Position numbers and translations under genes: made by a program. This document shows positions 15,905-21,755 of a stretch of 23,423 bases of DNA, piece after piece. Under the pieces are notes generated by a model that was not told the origin of the DNA, did no database searches, and worked only from the letters and a program-made list of their open reading frames with translations. Every line of letters starts with the position of its first letter. Position 1 is the first letter of the stretch. The DNA comes from a virus. Location of the stretch: positions 1 through 23,423 of IMG/VR virus record IMGVR_UViG_3300036853_000043. One strand, given 5' to 3'.

Positions 15905-16147
15905 GTGCGAAAACATGGGGGAACCCCTGGGGGAACCCCAAAACGCAAAGCCCCGCCGCCGGACTCGGCGCCTACCAGGCTCTTGAAACCGGAGGACGTC
16001 GCCCGCGAGTTCCAGATCTCCAGGGCGTCGGTGTATCGCCTGATTGCGGACGGGGATCTGCCGTCCGTCAACCTCGGGAAACGCAACATTCGGGTGCCGT
16101 TCGACTCCCTCGTCGCCTGGATCAAGAAGAAAGAATCCGGCGGTTGA
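15905..16147 (+). CDS. Excisionase-like helix-turn-helix protein
   Basis: An 80-aa protein with a MerR/HTH_17-type DNA-binding domain (about residues 26-77): LLKPEDVAREFQISRASVYR, then RLIADGDLPSVNLGKRNIRV and a final FDSLVAWIKKK. This is the pattern of the excisionase family, which bends attachment DNA and directs excision. It starts at GTG 15905; its N-terminal codons also contain two copies of the GGGGGAACCCC repeat (read as GGTPGGTP), so coding and binding sites overlap. TTG at 15983 is another possible start. Its stop abuts the convergent gene's stop with no gap (16147/16148). Confidence 0.78.
   Translation: MRKHGGTPGGTPKRKAPPPDSAPTRLLKPEDVAREFQISRASVYRLIADGDLPSVNLGKRNIRVPFDSLVAWIKKKESGG
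15917..15939 (+). repeat. Arm-type direct repeats, right of attP core
   Basis: Two adjacent copies of GGGGGAACCCC (15917-15927 and 15929-15939) identical to the pair left of the core. They lie about 115 bases beyond the tRNA CCA and inside the first codons of the excisionase-like gene. Binding here could connect integration or excision complexes to expression of that gene. Confidence 0.65.
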
Positions 16148-16438
16148 TCAGTGCGGCGCGCCTCGCCGCGCAGATTGGTTCGCGACAAACTGCAACAGCA
16201 GCGCCCGCAAGTCGTCGTCCAGGGCGGCGAGGTCGTCTGCCGTGGCTAACCGAAAGCCCGCGTCGGTCACCGCCAGGACCGCGCCACAGCCCGCACAGGC
16301 GGTGAGATCGCCCGGCGAGAGCGTCGGCGTCGGCTCGGTCTCGTCGACGCTCAGACTCGTGGCCGCATCCAACGGCGACGAACAGCTGGGACAGGTCCGG
16401 CGCCTCGTTCGTTCCGTATGGACGAAGAGGCGCCTCAT
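16148..16438 (-). CDS. Small zinc-ribbon protein
   Basis: A 96-aa protein with two CxxC pairs, CPSC (about 16-19) and CAGC (48-51), separated by an acidic linker, then a leucine- and aspartate-rich helix (TADDLAALDDDLRALLLQF). It is a likely zinc ribbon of unknown role. It is the last gene of the leftward integrase operon, overlapping the previous gene by ATGA, and ends base-to-base with the excisionase-like gene of the opposite strand. Confidence 0.7.
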   Translation of the reverse strand: MRRLFVHTERTRRRTCPSCSSPLDAATSLSVDETEPTPTLSPGDLTACAGCGAVLAVTDAGFRLATADDLAALDDDLRALLLQFVANQSARRGAPH

Positions 16439-16740
16439 TGCGGCCAGCCCCGCACGCGCGCGACCGCGGCCGCGTGTCCCGCGATGGCCGCGGCCCTGGA
16501 CGTGTAGCGTTCCTGGTAGTTGTCGAGCGCGCCGCCGAAGATCATTGTTTCCCAGAGTACGGGCGGCCCGAGTCCCCAATTGTGGTCGAGCCCGAGAAAG
16601 ACGGTCGAGATCTCCACGTCGCCGATCTCGGTTTTGCCGACGTGTCGATTCGCCGTTTCGAACCACGCCGCCCACACGGCGAGGTCGTCGCACGCGAGGG
16701 GTTCGCCGTCGAGTCCAAGCACGTACCGCCCGTGACGCAT
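16435..16740 (-). CDS. Conserved small phage protein (IGDVEISTVFLGLDH type)
   Basis: A 101-aa protein with a highly characteristic core: WAAWFETANRHVGKTEIGDV, then STVFLGLDHNWGLGPPVLWE and TMIFGGALDNYQERYTSR. I know this pattern from many phages and mobile regions as a protein of unknown function; the last part suggests a fold that handles a repeated row of small residues (AAAIAGHAAAVA). Its ATG lies 10 bases after the integrase stop, so it is cotranscribed with the integrase. Confidence 0.8.
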   Translation of the reverse strand: MRHGRYVLGLDGEPLACDDLAVWAAWFETANRHVGKTEIGDVEISTVFLGLDHNWGLGPPVLWETMIFGGALDNYQERYTSRAAAIAGHAAAVARVRGWPQ

Positions 16741-16750
16741 TCGCCCTGTC

Positions 16751-17959
16751 TCAGGATCCGGCCGCGTGTCGCACGAGGCGCAAGCGCGGCGCCGCCGGCA
16801 CGACGGGCGGGGGAATCGTGGGCATCGTCGCCTGGGCCGCGCCGGCCTTCGCAATCGCCGCCGCGACGCGCGCCGACACGGCGCCACGCGTGTACCGTTT
16901 CGTCGTTTCGAAACTCGCGTGCTGCAGGAGCTCCGAGACGGCGCCGATGTCGCCGGTCTCGCGATAGATCTCCGACGCGAACGCGTGACGGAGATCGTAC
17001 GGGTGACAATTCGGCGGGAGCGCGCTGAGCTCCTCGCGCCAGGTCTGATCCCCCGTCTCGGCGGCGACGCGCGCGGCCGCGGCCGCCGCCCGCGCGAGCC
17101 CGACGCGCCAGGTCTTACCGACACTGGACGCGGACCACGTTCGCCCCAAGAGGCCCGCGGCCGCGAAGTCGCGGAACGCGTCGACGGCCCGCGGGAGCAG
17201 CGTCACCCAGGCGCCGTGGGTCCCCTTGCCCTTGCGCCGCGGCCGGAGATAGACGCGCCCCTGGGCCAGATCCAGATCCCGCGCGCGGACGCGTCGGAGC
17301 GTCGCCGGCGCGATCCCCGTCCAGGCCATCACGCGAAGACGGATCTTCGACTGCGAGATCGGCGGGCGCGTTTCGCCCCGTCCGGCCCGGCCGCGATCCG
17401 GTAGCGCCTCGAGAATCAGGTTCACGATCCGCGCGGGAATGTCGCGCGGCTCCGCTTTCGGTGTAGCCAACCGCGCGATGCCGGTCGTCGGATTCTCGTC
17501 CCCATCGAGCGCCTGAAAGAATTTCCGCAACCGCGAGAGTCGCTGGTTGCACGTGGACTCGGCCGCGCCCGCGGTCGTCCACCCGGAGATCACCTGGATG
17601 ACCTCGAGTCGCGTGATCGTGCGGCGATCCCGATCGCCGAGCGGGCTCGTCATCCAATGGGTCAAGAGATCTTCGGTATCGATGCGATACCGTCCCTCCG
17701 GCAGCGCGGCGATAAAGTCCCGGATATCCGCCGCGAGGCTGCCGCGCCCGGGCGCGCTCGGCGCCGCCGTGGCGAGCGCGTACTTCGCGCCATGTTGCCA
17801 CGCGCGGATCTGCGCGAGATCGGTGCCGAGGGGAAACCGTTCGCGCCGAAGTGTCTGTGTCCCGTCTCGCGAATTGCCAATGCGGACCCGGGCGACGAGC
17901 GCGTCGCCATCGCGAACAATCCCAGGCCCAAGTCGAAGTATGCGATGTCGTCGTGGCAT
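16751..17959 (-). CDS. int: Tyrosine-type integrase
   Basis: A 402-aa site-specific recombinase that would join attP to the host tRNA gene. The C-terminal catalytic part shows YDLRHAFAS (R324), LQHASFETTKRYTRG (H347 and nucleophile Y356) and a basic beta-hairpin PRRKGKG (K243/K245). Two positions differ from the common pattern: the HxxR box begins with Y321, and the usual TGxR box reads MAWTGIAPATLRR with Ala217 where the first Arg is expected. The middle region (about 74-150) is the core-binding SAM-like domain. No clear ribosome site precedes the ATG. A leftward promoter within 17960-18043 is likely but not clear. Confidence 0.92.
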   Translation of the reverse strand: MPRRHRILRLGPGIVRDGDALVARVRIGNSRDGTQTLRRERFPLGTDLAQIRAWQHGAKYALATAAPSAPGRGSLAADIRDFIAALPEGRYRIDTEDLLTHWMTSPLGDRDRRTITRLEVIQVISGWTTAGAAESTCNQRLSRLRKFFQALDGDENPTTGIARLATPKAEPRDIPARIVNLILEALPDRGRAGRGETRPPISQSKIRLRVMAWTGIAPATLRRVRARDLDLAQGRVYLRPRRKGKGTHGAWVTLLPRAVDAFRDFAAAGLLGRTWSASSVGKTWRVGLARAAAAAARVAAETGDQTWREELSALPPNCHPYDLRHAFASEIYRETGDIGAVSELLQHASFETTKRYTRGAVSARVAAAIAKAGAAQATMPTIPPPVVPAAPRLRLVRHAAGS

Positions 17960-17967
17960 GTCGGCAG

Positions 17968-18000
17968 GTCTCAGGTATCAGAGCGTCTCAAGACGTCTCA
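17968..18000. repeat. GTCTCA repeats before integrase start
   Basis: GTCTCA occurs at 17968-17973, 17985-17990 and 17995-18000, the last two as CGTCTCA ten bases apart, just upstream of the integrase start on the minus strand. One helical turn spacing suggests binding by a protein on one face of the DNA, perhaps regulating integrase. Chance is possible for a 6-base motif. Confidence 0.35.
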
Positions 18001-18043
18001 CAGTATGAATACGTGTGATTCTGCCTAATTCTAGCTCAATTAA

Positions 18044-18072
18044 TTGACAACACGTCGAAGCGCAACTATATA
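18044..18072 (+). promoter_or_regulatory. Near-consensus sigma-70 type promoter, rightward
   Basis: TTGACA (18044-18049) and TATATA (18067-18072) are separated by exactly 17 bases inside a small AT-rich island in GC-rich DNA. It points toward the early genes starting at 18216, leaving a leader of about 135 bases. This is the clearest promoter in the window and probably the main early promoter. The divergent integrase operon starts within 100 bases on the other side. Confidence 0.75.
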
Positions 18073-18089
18073 AGAAGCAACGCGCCCTA

Positions 18090-18166
18090 TTGCAGCATTT
18101 GCAGCAGGGTTTACCGCTCCCCAGCGGCCGTGATCGCAGCCCGCCAGATCACCGGATGTTGTGATT
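18090..18166. promoter_or_regulatory. Leader with repeats and small hairpin
   Basis: Downstream of the promoter are a direct repeat TTGCAGCA (18090-18097 and 18099-18106), a hairpin CCGCT-CCCC-AGCGG (18114-18127) and an inverted pair ATCAC (18148-18152)/GTGAT (18161-18165). TGTGATT occurs at both 18014-18020 and 18160-18166, on either side of the promoter. These are candidates for repressor operators or leader attenuation; none matches a known operator that I recognise. Confidence 0.4.
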
Positions 18167-18215
18167 TGGGCGCCCCCCGCAACCGTTCGCTTGTCCGAAG
18201 GAAGGGAACAACCGT

Positions 18216-18554
18216 ATGCCGAAGGTGAAACGATCACCCGTTGGGAAACGATCCGCCGGCGTCCGCGAGGCCTATCTCGAGACGTTGCCCGTCATTCTCA
18301 CGCTCGACGAGCTCGCGCCGATCTATCGCTTGTCCCAGTCCACGATTCGGCGACAACTGCAGCAGGGGACGTTCGCGCCGCGCCCGTGGGACAAGTACCC
18401 GTACCGCTGGCGCCGCGATGATGTCCTCGCGGATCTGAAACGCGTCCGCCCACCGCAACCGCGGCGCCCGCATGGGTTCGCGGCCGTCGGCAAACCGCGC
18501 CCGGCGCGCGCGACGCTCCCGCCGCTCCCCGCCGCCTCGCGTCGGAGTCGTTAA
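18216..18554 (+). CDS. Helix-turn-helix DNA-binding protein, first early gene
   Basis: A 112-aa basic protein. Residues about 27-80 form an excisionase/MerR-like HTH (LTLDELAPIYRLSQSTIRRQ, then LQQGTFAPRPWDKYPYRWRR and DDVLADLKR). The C-terminal tail is Pro/Arg-rich and probably disordered. A strong ribosome site (GGAAGGGA) precedes the ATG. As the first gene after the main promoter it is a candidate regulator (Cro-, Cox- or repressor-like) or replication accessory. It is distinct from the second HTH protein beside attP. Confidence 0.75.
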   Translation: MPKVKRSPVGKRSAGVREAYLETLPVILTLDELAPIYRLSQSTIRRQLQQGTFAPRPWDKYPYRWRRDDVLADLKRVRPPQPRRPHGFAAVGKPRPARATLPPLPAASRRSR

Positions 18555-18579
18555 CCCGCACGCTCGAGGGGGCCGCGCC

Positions 18580-18963
18580 ATGAAATGGTTCCAATTGGAC
18601 GCGGACGCGCCCGACGATCCGAAGGTCCGCGCCGTCGTGCGCGAGCTCGGCCCGGCCGGATTCGGCGGGCTCGTCGGGCTCTGGTGTCACGTCGCGCGAC
18701 ACGGGCGCCGGCCAGGTCAAGGCGTCGACTCGCGCGGCGCGCCGCTACCCGTGGAAGATCTCCAGGCCGCGTCCATGCTGCCGGCGGATCAGTTCTCGAC
18801 GTTGATCGACGTCTGCACGCGGACGGGACATTTCCGGCGCGACGCGTGGGATCTGCATCGCGGGATCTGGATCCCCGCGATGGAACGCCGCGCCGATCAA
18901 TACGCCCGGCGCCAGGCGCGGCTGGGACAGCTCCCCCTCGATTGGACCGGCGGCCCTCGATGA
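18580..18963 (+). CDS. Phage replication-type N-terminal domain protein
   Basis: A 127-aa protein beginning MKWFQLDADAPDDPKVRAVV and continuing RELGPAGFGGLVGLWCHVARHG, a pattern I associate with the winged-helix-like N-terminal domain of phage and plasmid replication proteins (Lin1244/Lin1753, DUF4373-like). Its end (PAMERRADQYARRQAR) matches the point where such domains pass into variable C-terminal regions, so this is a stand-alone domain. GAGGGGG lies upstream of the ATG. A role in origin recognition fits the DnaA-box-like cluster found about 180 bases downstream. Confidence 0.7.
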   Translation: MKWFQLDADAPDDPKVRAVVRELGPAGFGGLVGLWCHVARHGRRPGQGVDSRGAPLPVEDLQAASMLPADQFSTLIDVCTRTGHFRRDAWDLHRGIWIPAMERRADQYARRQARLGQLPLDWTGGPR

Positions 18964-19139
18964 ATCCGGGCGTCCGGATGGTGCTGCGTATATTTCTGCG
19001 CGAAATGTGCGGAGTTTGTCCGCGTACAAGACAAGACAAAGATCAAGATCAAAACCCGCGCGCCGATGGCGCGCGAAGAAGAAGGCATCACGATTTTGAC
19101 CGTCAATTCGGCTCAAAACGAATAAGGTCAAGGGCTTAG
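18960..19139 (+). CDS. Possible small basic protein
   Basis: A 59-aa frame starting by ATGA overlap with the replication-type gene and ending at 19139. The product is very basic in its second half (ARRRRHHDFDRQFGSKRIRS), with a repetitive acidic/Gln stretch (RQDKDQDQN). It overlaps DNA that looks like an origin (short repeats, a hairpin and DnaA-box-like motifs), so it may not be a real gene. No ribosome site is clear. Confidence 0.35.
   Translation: MNPGVRMVLRIFLREMCGVCPRTRQDKDQDQNPRADGARRRRHHDFDRQFGSKRIRSRA
19026..19075. repeat. Short repeats and GC hairpin near putative origin
   Basis: Short direct repeats (ACAAG ACAAG, then GATCAA GATCAA) run over about 19026-19053 and are followed by a perfect 8-bp stem, CGCGCGCC (19057-19064) with GGCGCGCG (19068-19075), around GAT. 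There is no T run, so it is not a standard terminator. It lies between the replication-type gene and the DnaA-box-like cluster and may be part of the phage origin. Confidence 0.45.
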
Positions 19140-19183
19140 GCTGTGGAAAAGGCTGTGGAAAACCTGTTGATGAATTGTGGAAG
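19139..19183. other. DnaA-box-like cluster, possible phage origin
   Basis: A perfect tandem 12-mer GGCTGTGGAAAA occurs at 19139-19150 and 19151-19162. A related TTGTGGAAG follows at 19175-19183. On the other strand TGTGGAAAA reads TTTTCCACA, one base from the classical DnaA box TTATCCACA and a form used as a DnaA box in some bacteria. The cluster lies downstream of a replication-type protein gene, so host DnaA may act here. It also overlaps the upstream region of the lipoprotein gene, so a regulatory role is possible. Confidence 0.55.
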
Positions 19184-19192
19184 GTGGATCCC

Positions 19193-19621
19193 GTGCGAAA
19201 TCTGACCTGGCGAACCCTGCTCGTCGTCTCGCTGTTGGCGGTCGTGATCGCATGTCGGCCGACCACGATCGTCAACAACCTCCCGAACGACCCGAGCCCG
19301 GTCGTGACGGCGGCCGTCGTCGTGAAGCACACGATCCAGTTTCGCGTGAACGGCAACGCGACCAGCGTCCGCGTCCGGTACTCGACGCCCATCGATGGGC
19401 TCGGCCAGGTGGTGACGTCCCTGCCGTACTTCAACACGCTCGTGGTCGCCGGGGATTCCCTTTTTCTGTCGCTCGAAGGCACGCCGATTAGTTACGGGTT
19501 CGCCGTGTTCTACCCGTTCTTCTCGGTCCAGATCGTCGTCGATAACAACGTCTTTCGCGAGGCGACGACGCAGGACTTTCTCCTGGCGCCGCTTTCGATC
19601 AGCGGGCAATGGCGGCAATAG
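19193..19621 (+). CDS. Phage-encoded lipoprotein
   Basis: A 142-aa exported protein with a type II signal peptide: basic MRNLTWRT, hydrophobic LLVVSLLAVVIA, then C21 in the lipobox VIAC. GTG 19193 is chosen because AAGGTGG lies 6 bases upstream and gives a normal signal length; TTG 19175 would add six residues. The mature part is beta-rich (TIQFRVNGNATSVRVRYSTP, YGFAVFYPFFSVQIVVDNNV), possibly a small beta-sandwich. Lipoproteins in phage early regions often act in superinfection exclusion. That role is inferred from this association alone. Confidence 0.8.
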   Translation: MRNLTWRTLLVVSLLAVVIACRPTTIVNNLPNDPSPVVTAAVVVKHTIQFRVNGNATSVRVRYSTPIDGLGQVVTSLPYFNTLVVAGDSLFLSLEGTPISYGFAVFYPFFSVQIVVDNNVFREATTQDFLLAPLSISGQWRQ

Positions 19622-19858
19622 ATGGCGACGGTCCTCCCGCACCCGATCGCGGAACTCCTGCTCGAGGATCTGCGTCGCGCGGCGCTCTATCTCGACGAGC
19701 TCGGCGCCGGCCCGGCCCGCGACGCGGCGACGGCCCGCAACCATGCGACGCGCCTCTGGGCGGCGTCCCAAGCGGTCGAGCGCCTGGTCGTCGCCGTCGA
19801 GGGGATCGTCGTCCAGGAACGCGCGCGACGGGCGAACGAGGGGACGTGCGGATCATGA
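19622..19858 (+). CDS. Small helical hypothetical protein
   Basis: A 78-aa, Ala/Leu/Arg-rich protein predicted to be mostly helical (ELLLEDLRRAALYLDELG, ASQAVERLVVAVEGIVVQER). Its ATG directly follows the lipoprotein stop and its own stop overlaps the next ATG (ATGA). Function is unknown; it belongs to the early operon. Confidence 0.6.
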   Translation: MATVLPHPIAELLLEDLRRAALYLDELGAGPARDAATARNHATRLWAASQAVERLVVAVEGIVVQERARRANEGTCGS

Positions 19859-20223
19859 CGGCGACGTGTTACCGCGTTCAGGACGCCGACGGGCGCGGGC
19901 CGTGGCGGCCCGGATTCTCGCGGACGTGGATCGATGAGTCGGCGCCGGTTGGCCGGCTGAGGGAAACGATCTTCGATCTCGTACACCCACATCTCCTTCG
20001 ACAATTCGCGGCGACATACCACGTCGGATCGGCGTGTCGGACGCGCGATGCGCTCTGGCAGTGGTTCACGCCGATCGAACGCGCCCGACTTGAGGCCCGC
20101 GGCTACCATGTCGTCCGCCTGGTCGGCGACGTCGTCATCGCCGAAAGCGACTGGCAGATGGTGATCGGTCGGCCGCGCCCGTTCTCGGAAGGGGCAACAC
20201 GATTGCGGTGGGATCGGCGATGA
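19855..20223 (+). CDS. Conserved phage protein of unknown function
   Basis: A 122-aa protein whose pattern is widespread in phages: CYRVQDADGRGPWRPGFSRT near the start, HVGSACRTRDALWQWFTPIE in the middle and ARGYHVVRLVGDVVIAESDW toward the end, then RPRPFSEGA. The regular length and both ATGA overlaps mark it as an intact gene. No enzymatic motif is evident to me. Confidence 0.8.
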   Translation: MTATCYRVQDADGRGPWRPGFSRTWIDESAPVGRLRETIFDLVHPHLLRQFAATYHVGSACRTRDALWQWFTPIERARLEARGYHVVRLVGDVVIAESDWQMVIGRPRPFSEGATRLRWDRR

Positions 20224-20630
20224 ATGGCGCCGACCGCGCCGCCTGGACTCGGCAGCTCGGCGGCGAGCTCGACGCTCCGCCGCTCCGCGCGAACAAGTAC
20301 CACGCGCAGATGTGCACCGTCGACGGGATCCGCTTCGACTCGACGAAAGAAGCGCGCCGGTACGAAGAGCTCAAAGTCCTGGCGGCCGCCGGCGAGATCC
20401 TCGCGCTCGAGCGGCAACCGGAGTTTCCGATCATCGTCCTCGAGCTGTGGCGCGACGACGGCCAGCAGGTGCTTTGCGGGCGCTATCGCGCCGACTTCCG
20501 GTACGTCGATGCACAGAGCGGCGAAGTCGTGATCGAGGATACGAAGAGCGGGCCGACCAAGACGACCGCGTACCGCTTGCGTAAGCGCCTCGCCGAAGCG
20601 ATTCACGGCGTGACTATTCGCGAAGTGTGA
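20220..20630 (+). CDS. DUF1064 phage nuclease
   Basis: A 136-aa protein of the DUF1064 family, related to PD-(D/E)XK nucleases found in phage replication and recombination regions. The family core is clear: NKYHAQ, TVDGIRFDSTKEARRYEELK, LERQPEF, then YRADFRYVD and VVIEDTKSG. Candidate active residues are E44, D92, D107 and K109. The ATG overlaps the previous stop (ATGA) and is preferred over GTG 20208. A role as an endonuclease or junction-cleaving enzyme is expected from the family and is not proved here. Confidence 0.87.
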   Translation: MNGADRAAWTRQLGGELDAPPLRANKYHAQMCTVDGIRFDSTKEARRYEELKVLAAAGEILALERQPEFPIIVLELWRDDGQQVLCGRYRADFRYVDAQSGEVVIEDTKSGPTKTTAYRLRKRLAEAIHGVTIREV

Positions 20631-20646
20631 ACGGATGGGGGCAGCG

Positions 20647-20988
20647 ATGGAGATCAATCCGGGGCGCCTGGCGGAGCTCGAGGAGTGGGCCGCGGTGCAC
20701 GAGCGAAACGCCGCCCGCCTCACCTGGTCCGATGACGAGCGCGCGGCGCTCGATGACATCCGTCGGGCCTGTCGGTTTCAGAGCGACGCGGACGCGATCC
20801 GCGGCGCGCTCTGGTGGTACGCGCGCTTCCTCGAGCTCGACGTCCCGTCTGATGTGTTCGCGCTCGCCCTGCCGGCCGCGACGCGGGCCCATGTTCGCAG
20901 CGCGGTCGCGGCGCCGGCCGCCAGGTCGGAGGCGGCGGACGACCAGAGCGATCTCGGTTGTGAAGAACACGAAGGCTTTCTCGGTTGA
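20647..20988 (+). CDS. Hypothetical protein, possible ribbon-helix-helix relation
   Basis: A 113-aa protein, acidic and helical. The segment RFQSDADAIRGALWWYARFL resembles the helix-turn-helix end of ribbon-helix-helix proteins, but the N-terminal strand is not obvious. ATG 20647 has GGGGG just upstream; ATG 20635 is an alternative that adds four residues. It ends 14 bases before the PEP-CTERM gene. Confidence 0.6.
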   Translation: MEINPGRLAELEEWAAVHERNAARLTWSDDERAALDDIRRACRFQSDADAIRGALWWYARFLELDVPSDVFALALPAATRAHVRSAVAAPAARSEAADDQSDLGCEEHEGFLG

Positions 20989-21002
20989 AGGAGACTCCCC
21001 GC

Positions 21003-21755
21003 ATGAAACACGTTCTATTGGCTGTCCTGTCTCTCGCCCTCGCGTCGACCGCGGACGCGTCGGCCCTGCTGAACTTCACCTCTGGCGCGGCCGCGGCGCT
21101 CTGCGATACCCGCGTCGCCGTTTCGGCCGTCAACTGCGGCGCGGGGTTCACGGTCGTCGGCGACACGATCGCGTACGTGGGCGCGATCGGGACCTGGCAG
21201 ATCGACACGCTCGCGATCACAACGTCCAACACGCCAGGCGGGCCGACGCTCGGCAAGATCAACCTCGGCCTGGTCGACGTGCGTCACCTGAGCGGGCCCG
21301 ATGATCTGACGGTGGACTTCGGCCACGACGGGTTCACCGCGCCCGTCGGCCAGGGCCCGCTGACGGCCACGGGCGCCGACAGTGCCGACACGGTCGTCGC
21401 GGGCGATGCGTCGTACCTGACCGGGTACGCCCGCAATGCGAACGACATGGCGATCGCCGCCCCGACGTCGGCCACGGCCCTCGACGTGATCCTGCACGTG
21501 CCCGGGTGCTTCCCGGCCGCCGGCGTGACGCAGTCGTGCGCGATGAACTCGCCGGACGTGCCGTTCACGGTCGTCGGCCCCTTCTACAGCCTGAGCGCCC
21601 GCGCGGAGATTCATCAACACACGAGCGCGCTCGACCAGGCGTCGTACTTGGCGAAGGCGGCCGCGAACGTGCCCGTCGTGCCGGAACCGGCGACGCTCAT
21701 CTTGATCGGAACGGGACTGCTCGCGCTCGCGGCGCGCCGGCGGCGGGTGCGCTGA
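21003..21755 (+). CDS. Secreted PEP-CTERM protein (exosortase substrate)
   Basis: A 250-aa exported protein. It has an N-terminal signal peptide (MKHVLLAVLSLALASTADA, cleavage near residue 19) and a complete C-terminal sorting tail: VPEPAT (226-231), hydrophobic LILIGTGLLALAA, then RRRR (245-248). Such tails are recognised by exosortase in Gram-negative bacteria that make exopolysaccharide. Exosortase is not encoded in the window, so the host must supply it. The mature part is beta-rich with cysteines C34, C45, C169 and C179 that may pair. AAGGAG at 20989-20994 gives a strong ribosome site. It sits inside the early operon between phage genes, so it is a phage gene and not flanking host DNA. 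It could change the lysogen's surface or biofilm. Confidence 0.9.
   Translation: MKHVLLAVLSLALASTADASALLNFTSGAAAALCDTRVAVSAVNCGAGFTVVGDTIAYVGAIGTWQIDTLAITTSNTPGGPTLGKINLGLVDVRHLSGPDDLTVDFGHDGFTAPVGQGPLTATGADSADTVVAGDASYLTGYARNANDMAIAAPTSATALDVILHVPGCFPAAGVTQSCAMNSPDVPFTVVGPFYSLSARAEIHQHTSALDQASYLAKAAANVPVVPEPATLILIGTGLLALAARRRRVR

Noticed and set aside
15690-15939. CRISPR-like array from the GGGGGAACCCC repeats
   Set aside because: Repeats are only 11-12 bases, without regular spacers; their symmetric position around the tRNA core fits attachment-site arms.
16044-16967. Plus-strand frame antisense to the two small genes and integrase end
   Set aside because: Composition is Arg/Ser/Pro-rich without domains, while the minus-strand frames have recognisable motifs and coupled starts.
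19026-19075. Intrinsic terminator at the GC hairpin
   Set aside because: No T tract follows the stem on either strand.
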